64,000 nucleotides of DNA from NCBI RefSeq assembly GCF_030817835.1, contig NZ_JAUSZR010000001.1, positions 62,001 to 126,000 of the forward strand. The letters are read 5' to 3'. Shown here piece by piece: positions 44,609 through 53,880 of this stretch (position 1 is the first letter of the stretch; each line of letters opens with the position of its first letter). Origin of the DNA: Pseudarthrobacter sp. W1I19. GTDB taxonomy: Bacteria > Actinomycetota > Actinomycetes > Actinomycetales > Micrococcaceae. Both the position numbers and the translations under genes were made by a program. A model generated the notes under the pieces. The model did no database searches. It was not told where the DNA came from and was given only the letters and a program-made list of their open reading frames with translations.

Positions 44609-45091
44609 CTATCCGTTACGGAGGATATCGGCCGCCGAATCGAGGCCTTCCTGCGTGCCTACAGCAACAAGCAGATCACCCGTGTGGAGCACGACGTCGG
44701 GTCCCGGTGACGGGAGCACCTCACCTTCACGCATGATCGCCACGATGGAAACGCCGCAGCGGGTACGGATGCATGCTTTGCCCATGGGCTGGTTCTGGAA
44801 CGGGGAGCCCGGCGCGATGGAAAACTGCCGGGTGACGATGCCGGGAACATCCTTGTGTTCTTCCGTCAGCTTCATGGCCAGGTGCTGCCCGCCGAGCAGG
44901 TTGCCCAGGGTTGCTGCTTCATCACCGGTCAACGGAATTGAGGCCTGGCAGGTGTCGGGATCATCCCAGGTGGAAACGATGAGTTCCGTCTGGCCTTCCC
45001 GCAGCTCCACAACGCCGATCCGGCGCCCTGAAGCCGTCATAAAATCCTTCCGCCGGCCGAGGCCCGGAAGGTCCGTCTCATCCACGTTCAT
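44609..45091 (-). CDS. TrkA-C-domain antiporter regulatory subunit (KhtT-like)
   Basis: A 160-residue soluble protein. The N-terminal part begins MNVDETDLPGLGRRKDFMT, as in KhtT proteins, and the C-terminal about 70 residues form a TrkA-C (RCK_C) domain ending GDLLVAVGTQEGLDSAADIL that binds a nucleotide such as c-di-AMP. It is the upstream partner of the antiporter, separated by 5 bp, and probably gates it. Confidence 0.87.
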   Translation of the reverse strand: MNVDETDLPGLGRRKDFMTASGRRIGVVELREGQTELIVSTWDDPDTCQASIPLTGDEAATLGNLLGGQHLAMKLTEEHKDVPGIVTRQFSIAPGSPFQNQPMGKACIRTRCGVSIVAIMREGEVLPSPGPDVVLHTGDLLVAVGTQEGLDSAADILRNG

Positions 45092-45210
45092 GATTCCAGC
45101 CTAGTCTGACCGGGGCCGATGTGGTGCTGGCGCCGGCAAGTCCGCAGGAAACCCGTTCCAGCCCCCGCCGAGGGCAGGATTTGACGACAGGGGCATGGAT
45201 TGTGGGGGCA

Positions 45211-46614
45211 TCAGGTGGCTGGAACGACGGCGATTGCCGCCTTGTCCGGTGACTTCACCGGCAGCAGGACCAGGAGCCCGGCCAGGAGCACCACCATGAT
45301 TCCCAGGATGCCCCAGCGCTGGGCTTCGCCCGGCGCCACCAGCGGCGTGGCCACGGTGATGCAGAGGGTGAAGAGGGCGGGTGCCAGGAAACTCACGGCC
45401 CGGCCGGTGGTGGCATAGAGCCCGAAGAGCTCACCGGACTCGCCGTGCGGAGCAAGTCGCGCCAGGTAGGCGCGGGACGAGGACTGCGCCGGGCCCACGA
45501 AGAGGCACAGGAAGAGCCCGAAGATCCAGAAGGTGGTGGACCCCCGCCATTGCATACCGAAGAAGGAATATTCACCGTTGCCCAGCATCAGGATGACGGT
45601 CCCGGCAATTAAGAGCCCTACCAGGGATCCCAGGATGACGGCCTTCGGCCCCACCTTGTCGTCCAGGAATCCGCCAATGATCGCTCCCACGGCGGCCACC
45701 ACATTCCCGAAGATGGCGAAGAAGATCACCTGGGACAGCTCGAAACCGAAGGTGCCGGCGGCGATGATGCCACCGAATGTGAACACAGCTGCCAGCCCGT
45801 CCCGGAACACCGCGCTGGCCAGCAGGAAGTAGATGGTGTGCGGGCTGGTGGCGTAGATCGCCTTGATCCGCCGGATCAACAGCCCGTAGCTGGCCACGAT
45901 CCCCAGCCGCTGGGCTTGCGGGGTTTTGGGCAGCTCCGGAACCGCGAACAGGACGGGCAGGGCGAAGACAAAGAACCAAAGGGCGGAGAACACTGCGACA
46001 AGCCGGATGTTCAGGCTGTCCCGGGTGGAGGCCCCGAACCATTCGAAGCTCGGCTGGACAAACAGCTGCAGGACGATCAGGAGCGCCACGATCCCGCCCA
46101 GGTAGCCGGCTCCCCAGCCCAGCCCGCTGACCTTGCCGATGTTCCGGGGAGTGGAGATCTGGGCCAGCATGGCGTTGTAATTCACGCCTGCGAACTCGAA
46201 GAACACGTTGCTCAGGGCGATAAGCGTCACCCCCAGCAGGAGGAACTCGGGCCGGGGGAACACAAAGAAACACAGGGCAGTGAGGATGGCCACGGCAGCC
46301 GTGTTGACTCCCAGCCACAGCTTGCGGCGGCCACCCGCATCCGAACGCTGACCGGTGACCGGAGCCAGCAGCGCAATCGCAAAACCGGCAATGGCAAGCG
46401 CACCACCAAGGACGGCCGAGGCCTGGTCTTCACCGCCAAACGCCTTCGAGGTCAGGTACACAGTGAAAACGAACGTGGTCATCACAGCGTTGAAAGCCGC
46501 CGAACCCCAGTCCCAGGAGGCCCAGGCCAGGATGCGGGCCTTGCTGGTGGCCTTGTTCCCCGATGCAAGCTCGGAGAAGGGCTGCGTTGCCCCGGGAGCG
46601 CTGGCGCTGTTCAT
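45211..46614 (-). CDS. UMF1-family MFS transporter
   Basis: A 467-residue membrane protein related to yeast Atg22 (UMF1 group). The N-terminus ILAWASWDWGSAAFNAVMTTFVF is a group signature, with VTGQRSDAGGRRK as motif A and FVGPAQSSSRAYLARLAP near the C-terminal half. About 12 hydrophobic segments. I use ATG 46614, within a 16-bp palindrome; an ATG at 46623 is possible. Substrate unknown. Confidence 0.87.
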   Translation of the reverse strand: MNSASAPGATQPFSELASGNKATSKARILAWASWDWGSAAFNAVMTTFVFTVYLTSKAFGGEDQASAVLGGALAIAGFAIALLAPVTGQRSDAGGRRKLWLGVNTAAVAILTALCFFVFPRPEFLLLGVTLIALSNVFFEFAGVNYNAMLAQISTPRNIGKVSGLGWGAGYLGGIVALLIVLQLFVQPSFEWFGASTRDSLNIRLVAVFSALWFFVFALPVLFAVPELPKTPQAQRLGIVASYGLLIRRIKAIYATSPHTIYFLLASAVFRDGLAAVFTFGGIIAAGTFGFELSQVIFFAIFGNVVAAVGAIIGGFLDDKVGPKAVILGSLVGLLIAGTVILMLGNGEYSFFGMQWRGSTTFWIFGLFLCLFVGPAQSSSRAYLARLAPHGESGELFGLYATTGRAVSFLAPALFTLCITVATPLVAPGEAQRWGILGIMVVLLAGLLVLLPVKSPDKAAIAVVPAT

Positions 46615-46628
46615 ACGATGCATCGTAT
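46613..46628. promoter_or_regulatory. 16-bp perfect palindrome at the UMF1 start codon
   Basis: ATACGATG (46613-46620) is followed directly by its reverse complement CATCGTAT (46621-46628). It overlaps the start region of the UMF1 gene and lies in the divergent gap before the Mrp operon, so it is placed like an operator. The cognate regulator is not evident in the window. Confidence 0.45.
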
Positions 46629-46810
46629 CCGCCCGTGGCGAACAGACGGCGGAGCTGTGGCCGTGAAACCGGGAAAAGTGGCCGGAGCATACAGCAGTGG
46701 CGGCGGAATGGGTACCGAAGCCTTGATAAACTGGCCCCTCCCGAACCTAACGTATGAACCGCCTGCTCCAACTTTTGACAATCGAATCCCTGACGAACGC
46801 GGAGATACCA

Positions 46811-49800
46811 GTGATAACAGTCCTTGCCGTGCACTTTACGGTGGCTGTGCTGGCGCCGTTCCTCTTCAGGGCATGGGGCCGCAACGCGTTCTACATCCTG
46901 GCCGCTGTTCCCGCGGCATCCTTTGCCTGGCTCCTGTTCCAGCACGCTTCCGTTTATGGGGCCGAGGGAGCGGTGTCCGAGGTTGTGCCGTGGATCCCGG
47001 GCCTCCAGCTTGAGTTTGCCTTCCGGATGGACGCCCTTGCCTGGGTGATGTCCCTCCTGGTGCTGGGCGTAGGCTCGCTGGTCCTGATGTACTGCGCACG
47101 GTACTTCAAGGAAAAGGACCAGGACCTGGGCGGCTTTGGGGCCCAGCTCCTGGCTTTCGCCGGCGCCATGTTCGGCCTGGTGGTGGCGGACGATCTGCTG
47201 CTGCTCTTTATCTTCTGGGAACTCACCACCATCCTGTCCTACCTCCTGATCGGGTTCGCCCGCACCAGGCTGGCGGCGCGGCGGTCGGCGCTGCAGGCGC
47301 TGATGGTCACCACCGCGGGCGGCCTTGCCATGCTGGTGGGCCTCATCATGCTGGGACAGGCTGCCGGCTCCTACCGGATCTCGGCCATCCTCGGGCAGGC
47401 CCCGGACCTGGTGAACGGGACCTCGGCGGCAATGGTGAGTGCCGCCGTCGTCCTTATCCTGGTGGGTGCCATCACCAAGTCCGCGCTGGTGCCCTTCCAC
47501 TTCTGGCTTCCCGGCGCCATGGCGGCCCCCACGCCCGTCAGCGCCTACCTGCACGCCGCCGCGATGGTGAAAGCGGGCATCTACCTCGTGGCACGGCTGG
47601 CCCCGGGCTTCGCCGAAACGTCCTTCTGGCAGCCGGTGGTGCTGGGCCTCGGACTGGCGACGATGCTGGTGGGCGGCTACCGGGCGTTGCGCCAGACCGA
47701 TATCAAGCTCATCCTCGCCTACGGCACGGTCAGCCAGCTCGGTTTCCTCACCATGGTGGTGGGGCTCGGCACCCCGGACGCGGCCCTGGCGGGCCTTGCG
47801 ATGCTGCTGGCCCATGGCCTGTTCAAAGCCACCCTGTTCCTGGTGGTGGGCATCATCGACCACCAATCGGGCACCCGCGACGTCACCAAGCTCTCCGGGG
47901 TTTTCCGGTCCTCGCGGGCACTGGGCATCGTGGCCGCCATCGGTGCCGCCTCCATGGCCGGTGTTCCGCTCCTGGGCGGCTTTGTGGCCAAGGAATCCGT
48001 GCTGGAGGCCTTCGTTCACCACGCCGGTGACCCCGACGCCGGCGCTTGGGGCGTGGTGGTCCTGGCCGGGCTGGTTCTTGGATCCGTCCTGACCTTCGCG
48101 TACAGCGCCCGCTTTATGTGGGGCGCCTTCGCTACGAAGAAGGGCGTGGAACCCACGCCTTTCAAGGCCATCAGCCCTTCATTCCTGGCAGCGCCCGCCA
48201 TCCTCAGCCTCCTGACCATCGCGTACGGCCTCTGGCCGGTGCCCGTTGATGCGTGGATCCAGCCGTACGCTGGGCTGTTCGCGTCCACCGCGGCCGACGC
48301 CGGCACCCCGGCAGAGCAGGCCGGCCACCTCGCGCTGTGGCATGGCTTCACGCCGGCACTGGGACTGACGGCCCTCACCTTCGCGCTGGGCCTGGCCATG
48401 TACTTCGGCCGCAATGCCGTCGCACGGGCGCAGTCGCTGGTGCCGCCATGGGTGGACGCGGACAAGGCCTACCAGCTCACGATCGGTGCGCTGGATGACG
48501 TAGCGGTGTGGATCACCGGCCGCACCCAGCGCGGTTCGCTGTACTACTACCTGGCAGTCATCCTCAGCGTCGCCTTTGTGCTGCCGCTCTCGGCCATCCT
48601 GCTGGCGGGCAAGCCCCTGCCGGAAGGGATCTACCTGATTGATCCAGGCTCCCCGCTCCAGCTGGTGGTGGCTGCGGGCATCGTGATTGGTGCCCTGGCC
48701 GCTGTTAAAGCGAACAAACGGTTCCTGGCAGTGCTCATGGTTTCGGTCACGGGCTACGGCATCGCCCTGATGTTTGCGCTGCAGGGCGCCCCGGACCTGG
48801 CCCTGACCCAAATGCTGGTGGAGACCATCATCCTGGTGGCCTTTGTCCTGGCGATGCGCAGCCTGCCCCCGGAGCTGCGCGACCGCACCGGCGGCAAGTA
48901 CCGCGTGGTGCGCGTGATTATCGGCCTGGGTTTCGGCGTCACCATGGTCTTCGCCGGGATCCAGGCCATGGGCGCAAGGATCGCGACGCCGGTGTCGCTG
49001 GAGTTCCCGCGCCTCGCCTATGAGGGCGGCGGCGGACTGAACATCGTCAACGTGACGCTGGTGGACATCCGCGCCTGGGACACCTTCGGCGAAATCAGTG
49101 TCCTGGCACTGGCAGCCACTGGCGTGGCCAGCCTGATCTTCGTCCGCGGCCGCGGCGACCGGATCAAAAACTCGGCCACCGTCGCCGAGGGCACCGTGGG
49201 CCGGCTCAGGGGAATCGACCCCGGCACCCGGGACGCCGCAGCTCTGGCTGTCAGCCGGAAGTTCGCCGCCTCGGCCCGGGACGCCTGGATCGTGGCGGGC
49301 CGCACCCTGGCCCCGGAACGCCGCTCCATCATCTTCGAAGTGGTCACCAGGCTGGTCTTCCACTCCATGATCATCTTCTCGCTTTACCTCCTGCTCGCCG
49401 GCCACAACCTGCCCGGCGGCGGTTTCGCGGGCGGCCTGACCGCAGGCCTCGCCCTGACCATCCGCTACCTCGCCGGCGGGCGCTTCGAACTCCGTGAAGC
49501 CACCCCCGTCAGCGCCGGTGCGCTGCTGGGGATCGGGCTGGCACTGGCCGCTGCCTCCGGTGTGGTGCCGCTGCTTCTGGGCGGCCAGGTGTTCCAGACC
49601 GCCATTATCGAACTTTGGCTGCCGGTGTTCGGCGACATCAAGTTCGTCACCTCCACCATCTTCGACATCGGCGTGTACATCGTGGTGGTGGGCCTGGTGC
49701 TGGACGTCCTGCGGAGCCTTGGAGCCGAGATCGACGAGCATTTCGAACAGCGCCACGCCGATCCCGCCAGCGACATGGCCGACGACGAGCAGGACTTCGC

Positions 49801-49954
49801 TGCGGACGCTTCCGTACCGATCGTTCCCGCCAATGGCATGGCCGACGACGGCCTGGACTTTACCGGCGCCGTATCCGCTTTGGACGACGCCCGCGCCTAT
49901 GGCCGGCAGCCCGAAGGCCTCCCCGCCGAAACCACCTCGAGGGGCCAAGCATGA
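46811..49954 (+). CDS. mrpA: Mrp Na+/H+ antiporter subunit A fused to subunit B
   Basis: A 1047-residue integral membrane subunit. Residues up to about 500 match the NuoL/MrpA proton-channel family (TKSALVPFHFWLPGAMAAPTP, HAAAMVKAG, with the transport Lys and Glu residues). A DUF4040-like segment and then an MnhB domain (HSMIIFSLYLLLAGHNLPGGGFAGG, beginning near residue 855) follow, so MrpB is fused. GTG 46811 has GGAG six bases upstream and fits the usual MrpA N-terminus; ATG 46754 is the longer option. A C-terminal acidic tail of about 75 residues carries MADDEQDF and MADDGLDF. First gene of the operon. Confidence 0.93.
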   Translation: MITVLAVHFTVAVLAPFLFRAWGRNAFYILAAVPAASFAWLLFQHASVYGAEGAVSEVVPWIPGLQLEFAFRMDALAWVMSLLVLGVGSLVLMYCARYFKEKDQDLGGFGAQLLAFAGAMFGLVVADDLLLLFIFWELTTILSYLLIGFARTRLAARRSALQALMVTTAGGLAMLVGLIMLGQAAGSYRISAILGQAPDLVNGTSAAMVSAAVVLILVGAITKSALVPFHFWLPGAMAAPTPVSAYLHAAAMVKAGIYLVARLAPGFAETSFWQPVVLGLGLATMLVGGYRALRQTDIKLILAYGTVSQLGFLTMVVGLGTPDAALAGLAMLLAHGLFKATLFLVVGIIDHQSGTRDVTKLSGVFRSSRALGIVAAIGAASMAGVPLLGGFVAKESVLEAFVHHAGDPDAGAWGVVVLAGLVLGSVLTFAYSARFMWGAFATKKGVEPTPFKAISPSFLAAPAILSLLTIAYGLWPVPVDAWIQPYAGLFASTAADAGTPAEQAGHLALWHGFTPALGLTALTFALGLAMYFGRNAVARAQSLVPPWVDADKAYQLTIGALDDVAVWITGRTQRGSLYYYLAVILSVAFVLPLSAILLAGKPLPEGIYLIDPGSPLQLVVAAGIVIGALAAVKANKRFLAVLMVSVTGYGIALMFALQGAPDLALTQMLVETIILVAFVLAMRSLPPELRDRTGGKYRVVRVIIGLGFGVTMVFAGIQAMGARIATPVSLEFPRLAYEGGGGLNIVNVTLVDIRAWDTFGEISVLALAATGVASLIFVRGRGDRIKNSATVAEGTVGRLRGIDPGTRDAAALAVSRKFAASARDAWIVAGRTLAPERRSIIFEVVTRLVFHSMIIFSLYLLLAGHNLPGGGFAGGLTAGLALTIRYLAGGRFELREATPVSAGALLGIGLALAAASGVVPLLLGGQVFQTAIIELWLPVFGDIKFVTSTIFDIGVYIVVVGLVLDVLRSLGAEIDEHFEQRHADPASDMADDEQDFAADASVPIVPANGMADDGLDFTGAVSALDDARAYGRQPEGLPAETTSRGQA

Positions 49955-50472
49955 GCGTAAACCTGACCCTCCTGATCGTGATGGGTGCGCTGTACGCCTG
50001 CGGGATCTACCTGATCCTGGAACGCAGCCTGACACGCGTGCTGCTGGGGCTGATGCTCCTGGCCAACGCCACCAACCTGCTGATCCTGGCCACCGGCGGC
50101 TACGCCGGCGTCGCACCCTTTTATGCAAAGGAAACGGCGCCGGAGGATTACAACGATCCCCTGCCGCAGGCGCTGATCCTGACGTCCATCGTCATCTCGT
50201 TTGCCGTGACGGCCTTTATGCTCGGCATCATCTACCGCACCTGGGTCCTGGCGCGCCAGGATGACATCCAGGACGACGTGGAAGACCGTCGGGTGGCGGA
50301 GACGCCCAGCTTCGACGCCGAGGACGACGCCGAGATCCCCGCCGAAACGTCCGAGTTCCCGGTGGCCACGGTCATGGCAGGCGGCCGCGAGATGCCCGCC
50401 GAACACGCAGCCGCAGAAGAAAAACCCGGCTCCACGAATGTGGCCCTTGGCCCGGAAGGAGGCGGAAAGTGA
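49951..50472 (+). CDS. mrpC: Mrp antiporter subunit C
   Basis: A 173-residue subunit homologous to NuoK/MnhC: three hydrophobic segments (ALYACGIYLILERSL, LLGLMLLANATNLLILA, ALILTSIVISFAVTAFML) within the first 105 residues. The remaining about 65 residues are an acidic cytoplasmic extension, longer than usual for MrpC. ATGA overlap with mrpA; next start overlaps its stop. Confidence 0.93.
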   Translation: MSVNLTLLIVMGALYACGIYLILERSLTRVLLGLMLLANATNLLILATGGYAGVAPFYAKETAPEDYNDPLPQALILTSIVISFAVTAFMLGIIYRTWVLARQDDIQDDVEDRRVAETPSFDAEDDAEIPAETSEFPVATVMAGGREMPAEHAAAEEKPGSTNVALGPEGGGK

Positions 50473-52073
50473 ACATCGCAAGCTTTGCCCCGCTCGCCGT
50501 CGTACTTCCCATCCTGGGCGCCGCCCTGACCTTCCTGCTGATCCGGCACTCACGCGCCCAGCGCGCCGTCAGCATAGGCCTGCTGTCCCTCACCCTGCTG
50601 CTCGAGTGCCTGCTGCTGGCCTCGGTGTGGGACGGCGGCACGGCCGCGGTAACCATCGGCGGCTGGCTGCCGCCGTGGGGCATCGTGATGGTGGTGGACC
50701 AGTTCTCCTCGCTGATGCTGGTGGTTTCCTCGGCAGTGAGCCTCGCCGTGCTGGTTTACGCCACCGGGCAGGGCATGGCCGACGGCGATCACGACGCACC
50801 GGTCTCGATCTTCCACCCCACGTACCTGATCCTGGTGGCCGGCGTTTCCAACGCGTTCCTCTCGGGAGACCTGTTCAACCTGTACGTGGGCTTTGAGATC
50901 CTGCTGACGGCAAGTTATGTGCTGATGACGCTGGGCGGGACCGGGCCGCGCATCCGGGCCGGTGTAACCTACGTGGTGGTGTCCGTAGTGTCCTCGGTGC
51001 TGTTCCTGATCTCCATTGCCATGGTTTATGGGGCTACCGGAACGGTCAACATGGCGGATCTCGCCATCAAACTCGGCGAGCTGGACCAGGGCACCAAAAC
51101 CCTCCTGCACGTCATGCTGCTGGTGGCGTTCGGCATCAAGGCGGCTGTGTTCCCGCTGTCCTTCTGGCTGCCCGACTCCTACCCCACGGCGCCGGCTCCG
51201 GTCACCGCCGTGTTCGCGGGCCTGCTGACCAAAGTGGGTGTCTACGCAATGGTGCGCACGGAGACCCTGCTCTTCCCGGGGGACACGCTCAACACACCCC
51301 TGATGGTGGCCGCGCTGCTGACCATGGTGGTGGGAATCCTGGGTGCGCTGGCGCAGAACGACATCAAACGTCTGCTCTCGTTCACGCTGGTCAGCCACAT
51401 CGGCTACATGGTGTTCGGCCTGGCCATGTCCTCCACCGCCGGATTGGGAGCGGCCGTCTTCTACGTGGCCCACCACATCACCATCCAGACCAGCCTGTTC
51501 CTGGTGACCGGCCTGATCGAACGCCGCGGCGGCAGCTCGTCCGTGGACCGCCTGGGCGGCCTGGCCAAACTGTCGCCCCTGCTGGCGCTGCTCTTCTTTG
51601 TCCCCGCCATGAATTTGGCCGGCATCCCGCCGTTCTCCGGGTTCCTCGGAAAAGTGGGTCTGATGCAGGCGGGCATCGAGTTGGGCACACCGCTCGCCTA
51701 TGCCCTGGTCATCGGCGGCGTGGTTACCAGCCTCCTGACATTGCTTGCCATCGCCAGGGTGTGGAACCGCGCCTTCTGGCGCAAGCCCACTGACGCCGAG
51801 CACCCGGACCCCGTTCTCCTGGCGGCGCCAGGGGTGAGGGTGGCCGGCCCGGGCGCCAAGCTGAACACCGTAACGCTCCTCCCCCGCACCATGGTGGGTT
51901 CCACGCTGGGACTGGTGGTTCTCGGCGTCGCACTCACGGTCTTCGCGGGCCCGCTGTTTACGGTTTCGGACCAGGCGGCACACGACATGCTCAACAGGTC
52001 TTCCTACATCCAGGCAGTCCTGGGCGAGGACACCGTAGTGCCTATGATCCTGACGGCGGGAGGAGGAAAATGA
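50469..52073 (+). CDS. mrpD: Mrp antiporter subunit D
   Basis: A 534-residue NuoM/N-like proton-channel subunit with about 14 hydrophobic segments. KAAVFPLSFWLPDSYPTAPAP, PVTAVFAGLLTKVG and the conserved Glu of GFEILLTASYVLM are in place. GTG start in a 4-bp overlap with mrpC, and ATGA overlap with mrpE. Confidence 0.94.
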   Translation: MNIASFAPLAVVLPILGAALTFLLIRHSRAQRAVSIGLLSLTLLLECLLLASVWDGGTAAVTIGGWLPPWGIVMVVDQFSSLMLVVSSAVSLAVLVYATGQGMADGDHDAPVSIFHPTYLILVAGVSNAFLSGDLFNLYVGFEILLTASYVLMTLGGTGPRIRAGVTYVVVSVVSSVLFLISIAMVYGATGTVNMADLAIKLGELDQGTKTLLHVMLLVAFGIKAAVFPLSFWLPDSYPTAPAPVTAVFAGLLTKVGVYAMVRTETLLFPGDTLNTPLMVAALLTMVVGILGALAQNDIKRLLSFTLVSHIGYMVFGLAMSSTAGLGAAVFYVAHHITIQTSLFLVTGLIERRGGSSSVDRLGGLAKLSPLLALLFFVPAMNLAGIPPFSGFLGKVGLMQAGIELGTPLAYALVIGGVVTSLLTLLAIARVWNRAFWRKPTDAEHPDPVLLAAPGVRVAGPGAKLNTVTLLPRTMVGSTLGLVVLGVALTVFAGPLFTVSDQAAHDMLNRSSYIQAVLGEDTVVPMILTAGGGK

Positions 52074-52615
52074 GCCGCCGCCGTATTTCGCTGCGCCAGG
52101 AACTGCCGCTCCTGGTCTGGCTGGTGATCGTCTGGGGCGCCCTATGGCAGGATTTCAGCCCCGGAAACCTCCTGTTCGGCGCCCTGCTGGCCGTGGCAGT
52201 GGCCAGGCTGTTCTACCTTCCGCCGGTTGAGCTGAGCGGCCGCTTCAACATCCTGCACGCCGTTCCCTTCGCGCTGATGTTTCTGGCAAAGGTGGTGGTT
52301 GCCAGTGCCCAGGTCCTGTACCTGGCGGTGATGCGCGGGCCCCAGGTCAAGAACGCGTTGGTGGCGGTGACGCTGAGAAGCCACCAGGATCTGTTGGTTA
52401 CCGCCACCGGCCACGTCATATCGCTGATTCCGGGCTCGCTGGTGGTGGAGGTGGACCGGTCAACCTCCACCTTGTACCTGCACGCCCTGAACATCAGCTC
52501 AGTTGAGGACGTAGAGAATTTCCGCCAGGAGGTCAGGTCCATCGAAGCCGGGCTGATCCGGATCATGGGCAGCCGGGAAGAACTTGAAACCGTGCGGTCG
52601 GAGGCAGCCGCATGA
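52070..52615 (+). CDS. mrpE: Mrp antiporter subunit E
   Basis: A 181-residue MnhE subunit: two N-terminal hydrophobic segments (LPLLVWLVIVWGALW, LLFGALLAVAVARLFYL) and the domain motif LISLIPGSLVVEVD in slightly altered form (VISLIPGSLVVEVD). The C-terminal soluble part ends in a helix. Overlaps both neighbours by four bases. Confidence 0.93.
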   Translation: MSRRRISLRQELPLLVWLVIVWGALWQDFSPGNLLFGALLAVAVARLFYLPPVELSGRFNILHAVPFALMFLAKVVVASAQVLYLAVMRGPQVKNALVAVTLRSHQDLLVTATGHVISLIPGSLVVEVDRSTSTLYLHALNISSVEDVENFRQEVRSIEAGLIRIMGSREELETVRSEAAA

Positions 52616-52890
52616 TGCAGACCGTCCTGGTCCTTACGGCCGTCATCTTCTCGCTCGCCGCCGGTGGCGCGATCATCAGGATCGCCCGCGGCCCGTCGCT
52701 GCTGGACCGGGTGCTCGCGGCGGACGTCCTGCTCGCCATCCTGGGCGGGGCCCTGTGCGTTGACATGGCCGTGAACCGGCACCTGAACAACCTGATGCTG
52801 GTGGTGTCCATCTCCATCATCGGGTTCATCGGATCCGTGACCGTTGCCCGGTTCGTGGCAGACCGAAGGGAGCAGCCGAATGAGTCCTGA
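52612..52890 (+). CDS. mrpF: Mrp antiporter subunit F
   Basis: A 92-residue MnhF subunit with three hydrophobic segments and the family stretch RIARGPSLLDRVLAADVLL after the first. ATGA overlap with mrpE, and an 11-bp overlap with mrpG. Confidence 0.93.
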   Translation: MMQTVLVLTAVIFSLAAGGAIIRIARGPSLLDRVLAADVLLAILGGALCVDMAVNRHLNNLMLVVSISIIGFIGSVTVARFVADRREQPNES

Positions 52891-53290
52891 TGCTAATGGC
52901 CTGGATTTCTGGATCGACCTGTTGTCCGCCGTGTTTATGGTGGCCGGTGCCGTTCTGTCGCTGGGAGCGGCGATCGGCCTGCTCCGGTTCCCGGACCTGC
53001 TCAGCCGCATGCACGCCGCCACCAAGCCGCAGGTCCTGGGCCTGTTCCTGCTGCTGGCCGCGATCGGGCTGCAGATGCGCTCCTGGTGGGTGTGGCCGGT
53101 ACTGGTGGTGGCCTGGATCTTCCAGCTGCTGACCGTGCCGGTATCCGCCCACATGGTGGGCCGGGCCGGCTACCGCACTAAGCACCTGCATCGCGAACTG
53201 CTGACGGCGGATGAACTGGAGGCCGTAGTGCAGAAAGCCGCCGCCAAAACCGCCCGCGAGGACGGTTCCGGCGACGGCCAGGTGAGGTAA
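52880..53290 (+). CDS. mrpG: Mrp antiporter subunit G
   Basis: A 136-residue MnhG/PhaG subunit: three hydrophobic segments, with GAAIGLLRFPDLLSRMHAATK as the diagnostic block. ATG 52880 lies inside the end of mrpF; the open frame to 52844 is not needed. It ends the antiporter operon; the hydrophilic tail is about 35 residues. Confidence 0.92.
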   Translation: MSPDANGLDFWIDLLSAVFMVAGAVLSLGAAIGLLRFPDLLSRMHAATKPQVLGLFLLLAAIGLQMRSWWVWPVLVVAWIFQLLTVPVSAHMVGRAGYRTKHLHRELLTADELEAVVQKAAAKTAREDGSGDGQVR

Positions 53291-53305
53291 GAAACTTCAG
53301 AACGG

Positions 53306-53569
53306 CTAGACAATGTCCTGGCTCTTGGCAAACCGGGTGATGGCGCGCTGGGTGCCGCGGTTGGCCAGGACCTGGATGATGGTGCTCACCGAGGCCGAGA
53401 TCAGCGCGAACGTCAGCGCGGACTGCAGGCTGGTGGGGATGTCCTCGTCCTTGCCGGTGGGCGGCTTCCGGCCGGTGGACTTTTCCCAGATGGTATTGAC
53501 CAGCTTGGTCCCGACGAAGCCGGCGCCAAGGCTTATGCCTGTACCGAGCAGCTTGATGAAGAGATTCAT
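53306..53569 (-). CDS. DUF4235 membrane protein
   Basis: An 87-residue protein with two hydrophobic segments (LLGTGISLGAGFVGTKLVNTIW and a C-terminal SALTFALISASVSTIIQVL, each partly amphipathic) flanking WEKSTGRKPPTGKDED, the DUF4235 pattern. ATG 53569 has AGGAG upstream; the longer frame to 53845 runs through the CDGSH gene. Function unknown; convergent with the Mrp operon. Confidence 0.82.
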   Translation of the reverse strand: MNLFIKLLGTGISLGAGFVGTKLVNTIWEKSTGRKPPTGKDEDIPTSLQSALTFALISASVSTIIQVLANRGTQRAITRFAKSQDIV

Positions 53570-53664
53570 TCGGTGTACTCCTTGCGGGCGGAAAACGGAC
53601 TGTACCCAGCCTAACCGCCCATTCTGCGGCAACGGCACAGCGACGGCGGCGGAGTCCGGGTGCG

Positions 53665-53880
53665 TCAGTTGACTGGTGGTTCCGTCCGGAACTTGATCAT
53701 TTTGTGGGTTCCATCGCAGTAAGGCTTGATCGCTGAGGCGCCGCACCGGCACAGCGCCACGGTCTGGCGCTGCCGCGGGACGGGGGCTCCGGACGGCGTC
53801 ACGATTTCGAAGTCGCCCCGAACAATAAGCGGGCCGTCGGGGCACACCACGATCGAGCTTTCGGCGGGTTCCTGGTTCAT
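53665..53880 (-). CDS. CDGSH-type iron-sulfur protein
   Basis: A 71-residue protein. C44-R-C46-G...P-Y-C55-DGTH59 is the full CDGSH signature that binds a [2Fe-2S] cluster with three cysteines and one histidine. Such proteins move electrons or clusters. Its start overlaps the glycosyltransferase stop by four bases, making it the third gene of a coupled operon with a heme-oxygenase-like oxidase, for which it may be an electron donor. Confidence 0.9.
   Translation of the reverse strand: MNQEPAESSIVVCPDGPLIVRGDFEIVTPSGAPVPRQRQTVALCRCGASAIKPYCDGTHKMIKFRTEPPVN

Noticed and set aside
46430..48022. A 530-codon minus-strand frame over mrpA
   Set aside because: Shadow of the antiporter gene: low-complexity His/Gln/Gly composition and no domain.
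48179..50128. A 649-codon minus-strand frame over mrpA and mrpC
   Set aside because: Shadow frame; length is an effect of GC-rich third positions on the coding strand.
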